This document shows positions 16,333 to 27,400 of a DNA stretch of 47,938 bases, piece by piece. The DNA is taken from NCBI GenBank assembly GCA_002428685.1, contig DIXL01000102.1, forward strand, positions 1 through 47,938, read 5' to 3'. Below the pieces are notes generated by a model. That model did not search any database. It saw only the letters and a program-made list of their open reading frames with translations, and was not told where the DNA came from. Source of the stretch: Cloacimonetes bacterium UBA6081. Its GTDB lineage: Bacteria > Cloacimonadota > Cloacimonadia > Cloacimonadales > Cloacimonadaceae. How positions within the stretch are numbered: the first letter of the stretch is position 1; each line of letters starts with the position of its first letter. The position numbers and the translations under genes were made by a program.

Positions 16333-18774
16333 CTAACATTCATGGTCTAACATAACTAAGGCACCCGCAAAACACAATTGCGTGCACAGTGAGCAGCCAA
16401 CACATTTATCCTTGTTTACAGTAGGGAACCCTTCTGCATCAAGACTGATGGCCAGATAGGGACAGCGAGTGCAATTGCCACATTTAACGCACAGTTCTTG
16501 GATTAAAGAGGAGTTTTTGCTCTTAGGTGGCAAATCCATAAAGTCAGTAACAACATTAGGTTGGGCACAGCCTATCAGCTCTTCGACGCTTTTCATGTTT
16601 CTGGCTTCCAGCAAGTGGGAAAGTCCCGATTTCAGTTCATTAATTATGCCATATCCATATTTTTCCACGATGGTGCAGAATTGCACATTACCAGCTCCCA
16701 AGGCAAGGAAGTTTGCTGCATCCAGATAGCTCATAGCACCACCATTTCCTGAGACAAACACTCCCATTTTTCCAGCTCTGGCAAGGCTGAGATAGCTGAT
16801 TGGGAGTGCACCTTCGCCGCTCATGCCGACAATAATACCTTCATCCCAACCCAATTTACGTTCCCTAAAGGCCAGAGTAGGGAAGGTGTTGGCCAAGGTT
16901 ACACCGGCTTGCTTTTCCGGGTATTTATCAAAAACCTGCTTAACTGCCGAAATAATGGGATAAATGGCGGTTACAGCACCGGTAAGCTTGAATAATTTGG
17001 GAATGTTAGGGTCGCTAATCTGCATGACCCAGTCTATAATTTTAGCCGTTAACACCGGGTCTTGAGCAACTATGTCTCCATGTGTGCCATCACCACCCTG
17101 AGGGCAGGACAGGCTGTATTCGATGCCCATTACTCCGGCTTGTTCCAGTTTCCTGGTATTGGTTTGCCAGCCTGCTTTATCGTTGGTATCATCTCCGGTT
17201 ACCGGACCTCCGGTTGAGGCCATGGTCAAACGATCCGGATATTCAGATATCAATCTGCCAATTTCTTCGCAAACCCTGTCCAGAGGATGATCGGACACAT
17301 TGTCGCAATTGGCAAAAGTCTTTTTCTTGTCACCCCAGGTGAACATATATTCACCCGGAATGTGGATGTCCAAATTGTCGAAAGCGGTTTTCATAATGGC
17401 ACCAGACCATCCTGCCTCATAGGCTTTTTTCATTTGTTCATAGCCATCAGTGGGTGGAGCAGCAGAAAGAATGTAGGGAGTATCTATCAATCGGCCAAAG
17501 AAGTTTGTGGTTAAAGGAACGGGATACTTTTTCCAGCCTATAAGGGGGAAACAGCTTTTGGTTGGCTTTTCAGGTAGCTGATATTCAGTATTGCTAATAA
17601 AGGCGTGCACCTGCATGGCAGTGTTTTTCCCGGAAGCGACAGCTTCCACAACAGTTGTGGGGCCATTGCTCATGTCTCCACAATGAAAAACTCCCGTGGA
17701 TGGATTGCGGAACGGAGGCCGGTTTCCTACTGCAATAATAACCATATCAAAAGACCTGAATAACTCGGTGCTGCCTTCTTCATCTTTAATTAGAGAGGGA
17801 TGGAAGTTTTCTCCTTTGGGCAGGTAAACAGGCTTAAGTTTGATGCCGGTTACTATGTTAGTGGTGCTAATAATTTCGCTAATGCGGCAGCGGTGTGTGA
17901 AGGCAACACCGGCATTTACCAATACCTGTTTCTCATGTTTGGTCAAAGGCATCTCATCATAGTTTTCCAGAGTTATCATTTCCACATGAGCGGCGTTATT
18001 TGCAGAAGCTATCAAGGCCTGATCGGCAGCTATTGCACCACCCACAAGTGCCACACGCTTGCCTTCAAAAGAGTAGCAACCGGGGTTTTTCAGGATGTCA
18101 AAACCGTAAATGGCGTTTTCATCGCCGGGGATATTTAAGCGGATTGCTTGGTTCAGTCCACCGGCAACCACGACAGCGGTATAACCATCTTTGAGCAAAT
18201 CCTTTGGTTCGGAAATCTCATGTTGCAGGTGTTGAATGCCAAAGGTTTCTACCAGGAACATCAAATCGCTGAGCAACACTCCTTTTTCCAAACGCAAATC
18301 CGGGATTAAATTAACCTGTCCGCCAAGCGGTTCGGGATCGAACAAAACTGATTCATAACCAAGCTGGGTGAATGAGACTGCGGCAGCAATTCCGGCTGGG
18401 CCGGCACCAACAATGGCAATCTTAATTCCCTTGGGAGAGGGATGAACAAACCCTGGATGGACACCCAATTCACGTGCTTTGTGGATTATGGCAGCTTGCA
18501 CGGCTTGTATTTGGATGGGGGTATCGAACTTCTCCCGCGAGCAAGCCTGAACACAATGATAATCCGGGCAGACATTGCCACAAATTCCACCTAAGGGGTT
18601 ACTGGCTAAAATCATTCCTGCAGCGCGTTTGAAATCCGCTGGTCTGCCTACGGCGGCTGCCATCATAAAGTCTGCTGGTGAGCAATCGCAGGGGCAGGCA
18701 TTTTTGCAGGGTTTGGTTTCGCAGTATTCGCAGCGGCGAATTTCGCTGAATAATTGGGCATCGGTAAGTTTCAT
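16333..18774 (-). CDS. Dihydropyrimidine-dehydrogenase-like FeS/FAD/FMN fusion oxidoreductase lacking the catalytic Cys
   Basis: An 813-residue multidomain oxidoreductase laid out like mammalian DPD or a PreT-PreA fusion. An N-terminal FeS region has cysteines at 15, 18, 23, 27, 31, 65, 69, 74 and 78. The FAD fold has IVGAGPAGIAAA (Gly123), and a second nucleotide fold has VALVGGAIAADQAL. An FMN TIM barrel runs from ~420, with SLSCPQGGDG (554-563) and Lys597. Two C-terminal 4Fe-4S motifs are present (CVKCGNCTRCPY and CVGCSLCTQLC). In DPD the loop ends ACGQDP, its Cys being the proton donor; here it reads IVAQDP, with Val569 in that place. Substrate is therefore probably not a standard pyrimidine reduction. 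AGAGGAGAG precedes the ATG. Electron transfer from NAD(P)H to a flavin-bound substrate is inferred. Confidence 0.8.
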   Translation of the reverse strand: MKLTDAQLFSEIRRCEYCETKPCKNACPCDCSPADFMMAAAVGRPADFKRAAGMILASNPLGGICGNVCPDYHCVQACSREKFDTPIQIQAVQAAIIHKARELGVHPGFVHPSPKGIKIAIVGAGPAGIAAAVSFTQLGYESVLFDPEPLGGQVNLIPDLRLEKGVLLSDLMFLVETFGIQHLQHEISEPKDLLKDGYTAVVVAGGLNQAIRLNIPGDENAIYGFDILKNPGCYSFEGKRVALVGGAIAADQALIASANNAAHVEMITLENYDEMPLTKHEKQVLVNAGVAFTHRCRISEIISTTNIVTGIKLKPVYLPKGENFHPSLIKDEEGSTELFRSFDMVIIAVGNRPPFRNPSTGVFHCGDMSNGPTTVVEAVASGKNTAMQVHAFISNTEYQLPEKPTKSCFPLIGWKKYPVPLTTNFFGRLIDTPYILSAAPPTDGYEQMKKAYEAGWSGAIMKTAFDNLDIHIPGEYMFTWGDKKKTFANCDNVSDHPLDRVCEEIGRLISEYPDRLTMASTGGPVTGDDTNDKAGWQTNTRKLEQAGVMGIEYSLSCPQGGDGTHGDIVAQDPVLTAKIIDWVMQISDPNIPKLFKLTGAVTAIYPIISAVKQVFDKYPEKQAGVTLANTFPTLAFRERKLGWDEGIIVGMSGEGALPISYLSLARAGKMGVFVSGNGGAMSYLDAANFLALGAGNVQFCTIVEKYGYGIINELKSGLSHLLEARNMKSVEELIGCAQPNVVTDFMDLPPKSKNSSLIQELCVKCGNCTRCPYLAISLDAEGFPTVNKDKCVGCSLCTQLCFAGALVMLDHEC

Positions 18775-18787
18775 TGTTCTCTCCTCT

Positions 18788-18915
18788 GTAACATAGCTTT
18801 GTAAGCTGTTGTCCGGGCAGGTTTAAAACCTGCCCAGTTTGCAGAATTATTCATTAGTTAAATAACCCTGCCGGATGCAATCCGGCAGGGACAACAGGAT
18901 ATAATCCTATGTTAC
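18788..18915. repeat. 128-bp element of nested, symmetric palindromes
   Basis: Outer inverted repeats are GTAACATAG (18788-18796) and CTATGTTAC (18907-18915). The next layer is CTGTTGTCC (18806-18814) and GGACAACAG (18889-18897). Inside lie two perfect 10-bp hairpins, 18815-18835 (GGGCAGGTTT arm) and 18866-18890 (CCCTGCCGGA arm, loop TGCAA). Small hairpins AGCTT-TGT-AAGCT and AGGAT-ATA-ATCCT sit between the layers on each side. The element lies between two minus-strand genes and contains no ORF. Confidence 0.9.
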
Positions 18916-18923
18916 AATCTAAC

Positions 18924-20459
18924 TCAATCTACGATATGCCCTTTGCCAACTCCGCGGACTTTACAGCCGAGGCCTTTGTAGATGTTAATCGTGGCATCAG
19001 TAAGAAAGTTTGAACAATCAACAATGAGCGGTTTTGTTTTACATAAGGCAAGCAGGTCTTTGGGCAACAGGTTTTTGTATTGACTGTGTCCCACCGCAAA
19101 AATTACCACATCTGCATCGGGAAGCACCTCGTTCAAATCGTTGTGAACATGAATTTCTTCCAGTTCCGGCCAGGCTTCCACATAGGGATCATGTGCTTTT
19201 ACATTGGCGAGGTCTTTGCGCAAAAATTCCACCAGAATCTTGGAAGGAGAATGACGCGTGTCGCCCACATCTTCCAGATAGGACACACCCAGAACTGTAA
19301 TCTTGAGGTTTTTCAGTTCCGGGAAAACTTGTTTTATAATCTCAATAGTATGCAGCGGCATCGTGTCGTTTATATTCACAGAGTTTATGGCCATTTTCAG
19401 GCTGCCTTTCACACCAAACAACGCTCCCATAGACCAATTGGCCAAAACCGGATCCTTGGTAAGGCAATATCCACCAACCCCAAGGGAGGGACGCAGCAGA
19501 TTGTCATGTGTCCCTTTACGTTTACGGATGGCATCACGAACTTTAAAGATGTCAACTCCAATTTGCTCTGCAAAGCGCGCCCATTCCAAAGTTAAGGCAA
19601 TATTTGTAGCCCGGTATGAATTTTCCATGGTTTTAGATAGTTCGCTGGCATTTGTGTTGTCAAGCTGCGTGAGCGGATAATTTTTTACATCCAGCACATT
19701 TGACAAAAATTCCCGGCAAAGCTCTATGCTTTTTGGGTTAACTCCGCTGAAAACGCGCCAGAAATCGCGAATAGAAGCCACATATTTTGCACCTGGCATC
19801 ACCCTTTCGTAGGAATGCGCAACCAGGGGAGGATTCACTTTTATGTCAATCCCTCGTTTGGTAAATTCTTCTTCCAGAATGGGTTTAACCACTTTTTCGC
19901 AGGTTCCGGGGGGGACAGTGGTTTCTACTAAAACCAGACATTCGGGCTGAATATGTTGTCCCAACATCCGGATGCCGTCTCTGAAGGCAGTGATGTCGCA
20001 ATAACCTTTTTCAGCTTCGCCAAAAGCAGGTTTGGTGGCATCTAATTGAATATCCACCACCACAACATCCACCAAGGTGTAAACGCTGTCTTCCGAGGTG
20101 GCGCGGAAATTCTTTTTTTCCACTACGGTGCGGTGAAATATCTGTGGAATTTCAGCATCGGACGAACTCACGGGCGGAACTCCGCTATTGATGACAGGAA
20201 CCTTCCAGTAGGAACGTTTGGAGGCTCTTTGATGTCCGTGAACATAATAAATTGGCTTGCCATCTTTATCGGTGGCATCGGCAACTACAGAAGCCATTAC
20301 ACAGCCTACAAAACCAAGGCCCTGAACGGCTACAATTTTACGCCCCATAGCGCGCTGTTCTGCCGTTATTTTTTTTAGTATCTTCTTTTCCAGTTCTGCT
20401 TCCGCATCAGTGGGCAGCGGATATTCTTTACCATCTGGAGCAATCGAAACTTTTAACAT
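18924..20459 (-). CDS. Nucleotide-sugar dehydrogenase (UDP-glucose/GDP-mannose dehydrogenase family)
   Basis: A 511-residue NAD-dependent enzyme that oxidises the C6 hydroxyl of a UDP- or GDP-hexose to the uronate, for polysaccharide or glycan synthesis. The Rossmann motif is VAVQGLGFVG (from residue 43), after an unusual ~40-residue N-terminal extension. Family motifs are LVLVETTVPPGTCEKVV, NASELSKTMENSYRATNIAL and GVGGYCLTKDP with catalytic Cys332, then the C-terminal UDP-binding domain starting ITVLGVSYLEDVGDTRHSPS. Residues ~63-125 are an insertion relative to the usual NAD domain. The specific sugar cannot be assigned, and no glycosyltransferase neighbours are present. AGGA precedes the ATG. 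Confidence 0.85.
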   Translation of the reverse strand: MLKVSIAPDGKEYPLPTDAEAELEKKILKKITAEQRAMGRKIVAVQGLGFVGCVMASVVADATDKDGKPIYYVHGHQRASKRSYWKVPVINSGVPPVSSSDAEIPQIFHRTVVEKKNFRATSEDSVYTLVDVVVVDIQLDATKPAFGEAEKGYCDITAFRDGIRMLGQHIQPECLVLVETTVPPGTCEKVVKPILEEEFTKRGIDIKVNPPLVAHSYERVMPGAKYVASIRDFWRVFSGVNPKSIELCREFLSNVLDVKNYPLTQLDNTNASELSKTMENSYRATNIALTLEWARFAEQIGVDIFKVRDAIRKRKGTHDNLLRPSLGVGGYCLTKDPVLANWSMGALFGVKGSLKMAINSVNINDTMPLHTIEIIKQVFPELKNLKITVLGVSYLEDVGDTRHSPSKILVEFLRKDLANVKAHDPYVEAWPELEEIHVHNDLNEVLPDADVVIFAVGHSQYKNLLPKDLLALCKTKPLIVDCSNFLTDATINIYKGLGCKVRGVGKGHIVD

Positions 20460-20561
20460 TTTTCCTGTTTCTCCTTTTTTGTGAGGGTTATTTTCTTTTT
20501 TTTACTTGCACTTTATAAGGGCTAATGCTGTCAAGATTTTTCTCTATTTCCAGTCTTCTAC

Positions 20562-20644
20562 CTTGCTCTAATTAAGGAATAAATACGGAATAATTAAGGA
20601 TGAAGTCCTTATTGATTCCTTATTGATTCCTTATTTCGAGCAAG
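20562..20644. repeat. Long hairpin repeat with TGAAG loop, copy 2
   Basis: Arms 20573-20600 and 20606-20633 pair at 24 of 28 positions around loop TGAAG. An outer 7-bp inverted repeat, CTTGCTC (20562-20568) and GAGCAAG (20638-20644), frames the hairpin. The centre GGATGAAGTCCTTA is identical to the copy at 10481-10519, and both are built of reiterated A(A/C)GGAAT half-units. Confidence 0.85.
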
Positions 20645-20811
20645 AAACTAAAATTATCTCGTAGCAAATTGGGGAGTAAAAGTGCGTTAGGCCACACCAG
20701 TCAACGGCAAATAGCTATCCTACAGCGGGATTTGGGCTTACAGAATCAGCATGCGTAAAACTATGGTAAATAAGCAGATAAGAAAACGAGGAAAAAACTA
20801 AATCAAATTTC

Positions 20812-20840
20812 TTGACAAATAATCTAACTGCTATTAGCTT
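20812..20840 (+). promoter_or_regulatory. Possible promoter for the giant-protein transcript
   Basis: A perfect -35 TTGACA (20812-20817) is followed 17 nt later by TAGCTT (20835-20840), a weak -10 that keeps T1, A2 and T6. If used, it would give a leader of about 520 nt before the coupled small ORF and about 620 nt before the giant ORF. Confidence 0.35.
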
Positions 20841-21188
20841 GCTCTCGAGTTTAACTTTATTACGTTCAAGGAGTATGAAAAGAGAAATTATATGTTGCAG
20901 AAGAATTTAACAGTGGCAAGTAACAGTAAGCTCGACTCAGCAGTGCCAAAGCCTTTTGCCGGCAAGGGGTGAAGTGTCTGTTTATGCTACAGATAAGTTT
21001 GTTTTTTGTGTTTACTGATTTTTTTGCTTTTAGGGCAGTTAAATCATAGAAATGAAGGTACGTTAACTACGATACTAAAAGGGGAAATGGAAAGATACGG
21101 AATGCTTAGTAACGTTTGGAATAGTGTCAGGCAGATGAACTTGAACCCAAGGTTTGCAGCCAGTGACAGTGCTTTTGTAGTGTTAAGA

Positions 21189-21206
21189 GCGAAGCTCCAG
21201 CTTCGC
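21189..21206. repeat. Perfect 18-bp palindrome GCGAAGCT-CC-AGCTTCGC
   Basis: Two 8-bp arms around CC form a strong hairpin in an AT-rich leader. It resembles the unit of a dispersed palindromic repeat, although I saw no second copy in this window. Confidence 0.6.
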
Positions 21207-21365
21207 GACAGGGGTATTTGAATGGGGATTAGAGCTGCCCAAAAGTTTTCATACAACAATTTATCAATCAAATCTATTGCAGATCAATTCCGCTTATCAA
21301 TTAACTTCATAAATAATAGTCAGGCAGCCAACTTGATACAGTTGTGCGTGCTACAAGGAGATATC

Positions 21366-21467
21366 ATGATAATAGAGAAACGTAAAACCAAATTCACCCT
21401 TGTTTTACAAAATGGTTTGTTACCTAAAACTAAAGAAACAATATTAAAAAAAGCGAGGTGCAAATGA
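21366..21467 (+). CDS. 33-residue basic peptide translationally coupled to the giant protein
   Basis: ATG 21366 is preceded by a strong AAGGAG (21355-21360) at 5-nt spacing. The frame runs 33 codons (MIIEKRKTKFTLVLQNGLLP and on, ending KKARCK) to a TGA at 21465-21467 that overlaps the ATG of the giant gene (ATGA). The peptide is basic, with no signal sequence or recognisable domain. The ribosome-binding site and the overlap argue that it is translated, and that its translation delivers ribosomes to the giant gene. It could be a coupling leader or a small functional peptide. I do not recognise a family. Confidence 0.5.
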   Translation: MIIEKRKTKFTLVLQNGLLPKTKETILKKARCK

Positions 21468-24400
21468 AAAGCAAAGTTCGCAGTACACTACTACTTGTAG
21501 TGTTGTTTGTAGTCGCGACATCCTCACTGCTCGCTGTCTCGAGAGGTTTCAATTCTACTAATATTGAAACCACTCTGGAGAGCTACGAGGTTGGGTTCCC
21601 TACTCATGCCATTATAGGGACGAAAGTGAAAGTCGCAGTTGAAGACGCGGATTATAGCCGGAATAGCGATCCCCCCGATGAAATTGTCTCTTTGACAGTA
21701 GATTTCAGCGAATTTGGGGGGTTAACACCTGTTTTAGCAGATTCGGTTTATAATGAAGTTACCGGTAAAATGTATTGGACAGCAGAATACACGGTGGTTC
21801 AAGGCAGTATTAATACTAATAATGCGTTAATGAAAAAAGTTATCGTTAGTGCTGTTATGGTAAATAATGCAACGATTTCCAACCAGCCAGATATCGAGCT
21901 CTTTGCTGTAAACAATACTAGGCCGTCGTTAGGGACACTGAATATTGTAACCACAATTTCTACTAATGGGCAACCGGCAACAATTGCAATTGTCGGATCA
22001 ATTATTAATGTAACATTCAATAGTACCACGCTTGTATCTGCAATTGCGGATTTCTCAAGTTTTGGTGGGCCAAATAACAGCTTAATGGTTAAAACAGATA
22101 GTGTTTTTACCGCCTCTTACACCGTTCTTGCAGGCAACATAGCCTCTCCCAACCAGACGGTTAAAATTTACGGCTTAGTTGCCGGAAACCCCAATCTTGG
22201 TTTCGCTGAAGGCAGTGCTATTGCAATTGACAATGTTCTTCCTTCTGCAAGTGATTTTTTAACCGATTACCTTGCAGTGAATGACGTCGCTACGTCAACA
22301 TTGATGAAAAAGGGTGATACCTTGTATCTTAGAGGAACTCTAAAAACCACGGGTAATACAATAGTAGATACTCTTTGGATTAATTGGAGTTTTGCCTTTC
22401 CCGGTGATGCCACAGCTCCCTTGTCTCAGAAAGTGGCGGTGGTAAATGGTGCTTTTGTGGCATCCTTCCAACCGGCAGAGAATTCTCTTAGCTACAATTC
22501 TAATCTTGGTGTAAAAATCGTCAAGATGAAAACCAGGGCAGGGAATGTAACTGCGACAGATTGGCCTGGTTTTATAGTAACCGGAAACAACGCTGCCGTT
22601 CCTGCTCCGATTGTTGCAGACCTAATTGCTCCCAGTATTACTGGTGTTCGCGATCTGTTTTACGATCTGAGTATGCCCCTCCGGTTTTCACCGGTGGTTG
22701 CAGCAGTAGATTCATTCGGCACCACTCCGAACGATTTTAAGATATGGCTAACAATTCCCAATTGGGGTATTGTGGGAGGTCCACACAAGTTCAAACTGCG
22801 GTTTACGAGTGAAAACCGAAGTGAGTTCTTCCTTGCATATACCTATGGCGATAGTCTTAATGGTATGCCGATTGTAGAATCTATTGGAGGCAACGATCTT
22901 CAGGTTCGTTGGAATGGAAAAAATGCAGATGGAACCCTGGAGTTCGATGCAGATGAAATTACATATGGAATCACTCTATGGGAAATTGCTGATGAAGTTG
23001 GCAACCAAGCTGTGTTTACTCATGTGAGTCCGGATGAGACTATTAATGAGTATGAACCTCACCAGTTTGTGAGTAATGGTGCTGTGTACAACCGCATTCA
23101 TGTGGTTGTGGATAATGTAGCACCAACTTATGAACAGGATTTGCTACTGGTAGAGCAAGCAGATTCTCAGATGTTCCGTATGATCAATGATGTCAATACG
23201 AATGATCTTTGGGACTTAACGGAGAACGATGTTCGTTTTACCCATACGGATGGAATCAACACAGATGGTGCCGTAGGGATGAATTTACAAGTAAGACGCA
23301 CATTTACCAATGATACTAATCCACGGCGTTATGAAAACCAATTCTATTGGGTTGTGCTGCAGAAGCAAGGAACCTTTGATAGATGGGTTTATACTAACAG
23401 CGGATGGATGCTATATGATGCGTTTATCACGGATATAGCGAACAAACGAAAGCCAATAACTTATTCCTCAGACACAGCTCCTGTGTCTAACCTGGAATTA
23501 GTGGTTTGGAATTTAGAAAATCGCACTTATCCGGCTGGTAGATATATACTGAATGCCTATGTTCAGGATAATGCGGGTAACATTGTAAAATCACTTGATC
23601 AAACGGTTACAATTACCGATGTGTTCATGGATTTGCCATTGATAACCGGCATTAATCTTATCTCACAGCATGTAGGTATCAATCCCACTGGAGTAAACGG
23701 ATACAAGAATTTCTACCTTACCACAGGGGATTACTATGTTTCTCAGGATATTCTCACTTTCGAGATAGAAGTAAATAATAAGAATTTCTTGAGAGAAACT
23801 GATGGTGTGGAGTTAAATACTGAGTTGCTGGGAATTTCTTCTCATGTGTTTGTTCCACGCAGTGCTTTCGGTGATGATCACAAAGCCCTGGTGTCAATTC
23901 CTGTTGCTTCAATTCCTGAATTGGCGGGTTTGACCACACCAGGAGTTTTATGGACAATTGGGGGGGCTAATCAACCCAGTAATTATATTCAAGCTACATC
24001 GTGGTCATCATTACAATATTCGATATATGGTGCTAATCAGTATCTTAGTTTCCCTGCTGACGATGATGCTCTATTTAACCTGATAATACCCACCCAGCCC
24101 CAAGATCTCGAAACTGATCCCGTGGCTTATAATATGAGTGCATCAGCATGGAGTTTCTCTCCCGGAAAACCCAACGATGAATACGACGCAGTTACTAATC
24201 CTGCCAATGATAATTCCATAGATGCAACTACCCTGTCTTTCTCGGTTCCCACTCACGATACAGATATTGATTGGACTATCGAGTTGATTGACGGAACTGA
24301 TATGAAAAGAAGCTGGACTGGCACTATGCTTTCGGGAGCTTCCCCCAGGATTGTATCCAGAGTATTTGATGGTTTGGACGATTCCGGTGCCATTATTGCT

Positions 24401-27400
24401 CTCGCACACGAAACCAAGACCTTAACGTGGAAAGTTATAGCTCAGGCTCATCCCTATAATGATCCTGGCTATACAAACCCATCTGCGGTAATATCCGATA
24501 CGTTGATTGTGATAGATAATACTAATCCCACACTAATTAACGGAGCGGGTACCTATATAAGCGAAACTGAATATCATCGCTTATATCTGAATTCCAATCT
24601 TGTACCGGTTGTAACTCAAAGAGCAGATGACAATTTCTTTGAGTTTAGTGTTACATCCAATGAGCGTCTGCCTTTAAATGGCTGGAGCTTAGAAGTGAGA
24701 AAGAATGATGGAACTCCTTTGGTGAACAATGGAACCACGGTTACTGCCAATATTGATGTTACAAGCAATGATCCCGTGGGCGACTGGTTTAATTTTAATA
24801 TTAAAGCCACCATCAATGGACTAAGTGGAGAAGTTACTAACGAGAATACAGTTTTGGTACTTCGTCTGCCTAATGATCTATCTGGTAATCCCGCAAGGTA
24901 TAATGACCCTGTCTATCCGCCATATGGAAATATAAATTTGGCTGATCTTAGATATCTGGATAGTGCAGAGTACTATTTCTACTTCAATATTCTGGATGCT
25001 AAACCTCAGGTTACTGAGATCACTTTCACCAATCCCTATGATCTGCCCCTTCCCAATGGGACTGCCGGTCTTGATATCAATGGTGTTTGGAACAAGGCAC
25101 TTAACCAAGCTTGGTTAACCAAGGATATGGCTGATACTCTTGAAGTGAATTTCAAACTAACAGCCAAAGTAGAAGGTGGCGTCTATTACAACCACCCACA
25201 TTATCCAGTAACCACTTGGAAGGCTGATCTGAGTGCTCTCTTAGGTGGTGCATATACCGCGATAGCACCCACCAGTATTGAAAATACAACTAGAGCTAAT
25301 GAGGATTCAATTTGGGTATTAACATGGGACTCTTTGATGGATTCCAGTATAGGCCCTATTACTACTATGAATGCCTGGTCGGAAGGTTCCACACTTGAAA
25401 TTCCGGTGAAGATTGTTACCAATAACGGAACTGCTGATGTTCATACGGAAGAAAAAGCCATAGCCCTGAAAGTAGATTACAGACCTTCGATTGATAGTGT
25501 AACTTTCAAATACAATGGCACAGAGATTAACAACTTGCTTCCTACTATGAACGGTGTGCAAGTGCAGGCAACAATAACAACCATGAATGAACTGAATAAT
25601 ACAGACAAGATAATCAGTTTCACCATGTCCAATCCTGATAGCACCTGGGTGTTTGATTATACCACTGGTGGGCCAAGCGAAGCAGTAACCCAAGACACTC
25701 TTGGTGTTTATACTTACGTTTATACTTGGGATGATGTCAGCTTTACCGAACGTCCTGACGTCATTGATGATTTCTGGATTGCCAATTTCGTATTCACATG
25801 CAACACTATTTATGGTTCGATTGATACCTATGAACACGATATGGTGGTGTTTGAGAATCCTTCGGTAGTAATCCAAGGTATTGTGGAAAACAGAAACCTA
25901 TATGAGAATGCTGATCCGGACGGCTGGTTTGCTCCAGAACACACTCTCAGATCATTGTACACCTTTGTATCTGAGCAGAATGAGACTGTTCCTCCCATCG
26001 AAGCGGATTTCGATTTAATCGAGGATACGGTAAACGATGAAGACTGGCAATACCCTGATGCTGTTATTAGTGGTTCAACCAAGACAGTTCACAACGAAAC
26101 ACTAACTCGCGGCAGCAACTCAATTCCTTATGCCTTCTGCACTTATGTAGCCAGATGGATGGTAAACCCCGATGTGCAAAGTGTTTGGAATGCATATGAT
26201 GATGGTGAGTATATTCCCATCAGATTTAGGCACAACCAGGTTACCGGTCAGCTTATTGATAATCAGGGTATTAAAGTGGATAAAATGGTTCCCCGCTATG
26301 ATGATATGCTTGAGTACGCCAGAAGCGATTCTCTTCCGGCTGCAAATGCTTACAGGCTTTTATCCAGCGGATTCCCCCACACTCCTCAGGAAAGCTATAA
26401 TATGAATATAGCTCTAAATGTGGATGAACAAAACCCCTGGACGGCCGGTGAAAAGATCTATCTGAAGTATCGGGCTTCCGATTACACGGGTTCCGGTATG
26501 TTGGATATCCAAACCATTGCCCCCCAAACTGGATGGGTTATCACAGAAGAAAGCACAACTCCAGTTGTAGAGGTTGATGGCAACACATATTGGGAAAAAA
26601 TAGTTAGCCTGGTGCCGGTAAATCCGGTGACTGGTAATACGCAAATATTCAAATTCGGCAGAATTGAAGATGCAGTAGGACACGTGAACCATGATCTGCC
26701 TATCAACTCAACTGACCACAACTATAATCAAACAAGTCCACAACTCAGTTTCACATTCAGTTCAGAGTACATTACTGCACATGAAAGCATCAAAGCTTTC
26801 CAAATCTTCAACGGTAATGTAACAGTTGATCACTCTTCACCCTATGTGAAAGCTGGACAACCCCTTGGCGTTAAAATCAAGCTATCTGCTGATACCCCAC
26901 AACCTACTCGAGAAGAAGGAGTTGAGAGCTTTGAAGTTAGCTCTGTAAAGCTCAATCCTCGCTATTTCACGGGTGGTGTAGATACGCTGTATGTTGATCT
27001 GGTTCAAAACCCAGCGGATTCTCTTGAATGGTATTTACCTGTAGATACCCTAACAGTTGATCTCAGTTTTGACACTGGGACTTCACTTCAATTCCAATAT
27101 ATGATAGAATATACTCTCCATTACTACAATACGAATATCACTGCATTGCGAGAGTATGTGTCGGATGTATATCCCAACCTCCAAAGTCCGGCAATTATTG
27201 CCTTGGTGGATAATGCTCGTCCAGTTCTTACTTCTGTGAACATCTGGAGTGAAACGCTAAGTACAGATGGAGATGGTAATTTACTCTATAATAATACTGA
27301 TGGCACCATCCGCATGGAAGGTTATGTGGTTCCAGGTGACGATGAAGGCGTCCTTGAAATCAAATTTAGGGATGTGAAACCCACCGATGGTTCTCATCCC

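Larger units (their letters stand above)
20460..21365. other. Long non-coding stretch upstream of the giant-protein gene
   Basis: About 0.9 kb with no credible protein gene; short frames here are not supported by ribosome-binding sites or composition. It holds the hairpin repeat at 20562-20644, a candidate promoter at 20812-20840, a 10-bp palindrome TTGCCGGCAA at 20956-20965 and a perfect palindrome at 21189-21206. It separates divergently transcribed genes, so it probably contains promoters in both directions and a long leader for the giant gene. Confidence 0.6.

Noticed and set aside
20867..20965. Small ORFs starting at 20876 (11 codons) and 20893 (26 codons)
   Set aside because: The AAGGAG near 20869 is one base from the first ATG, too close to serve it. 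The second has no SD and an unremarkable sequence.
21006..21221. 71-codon plus-strand frame upstream of the giant gene
   Set aside because: No ribosome-binding site, and the C-terminus (RAKLQLRDRG) is merely the translated palindrome at 21189-21206.
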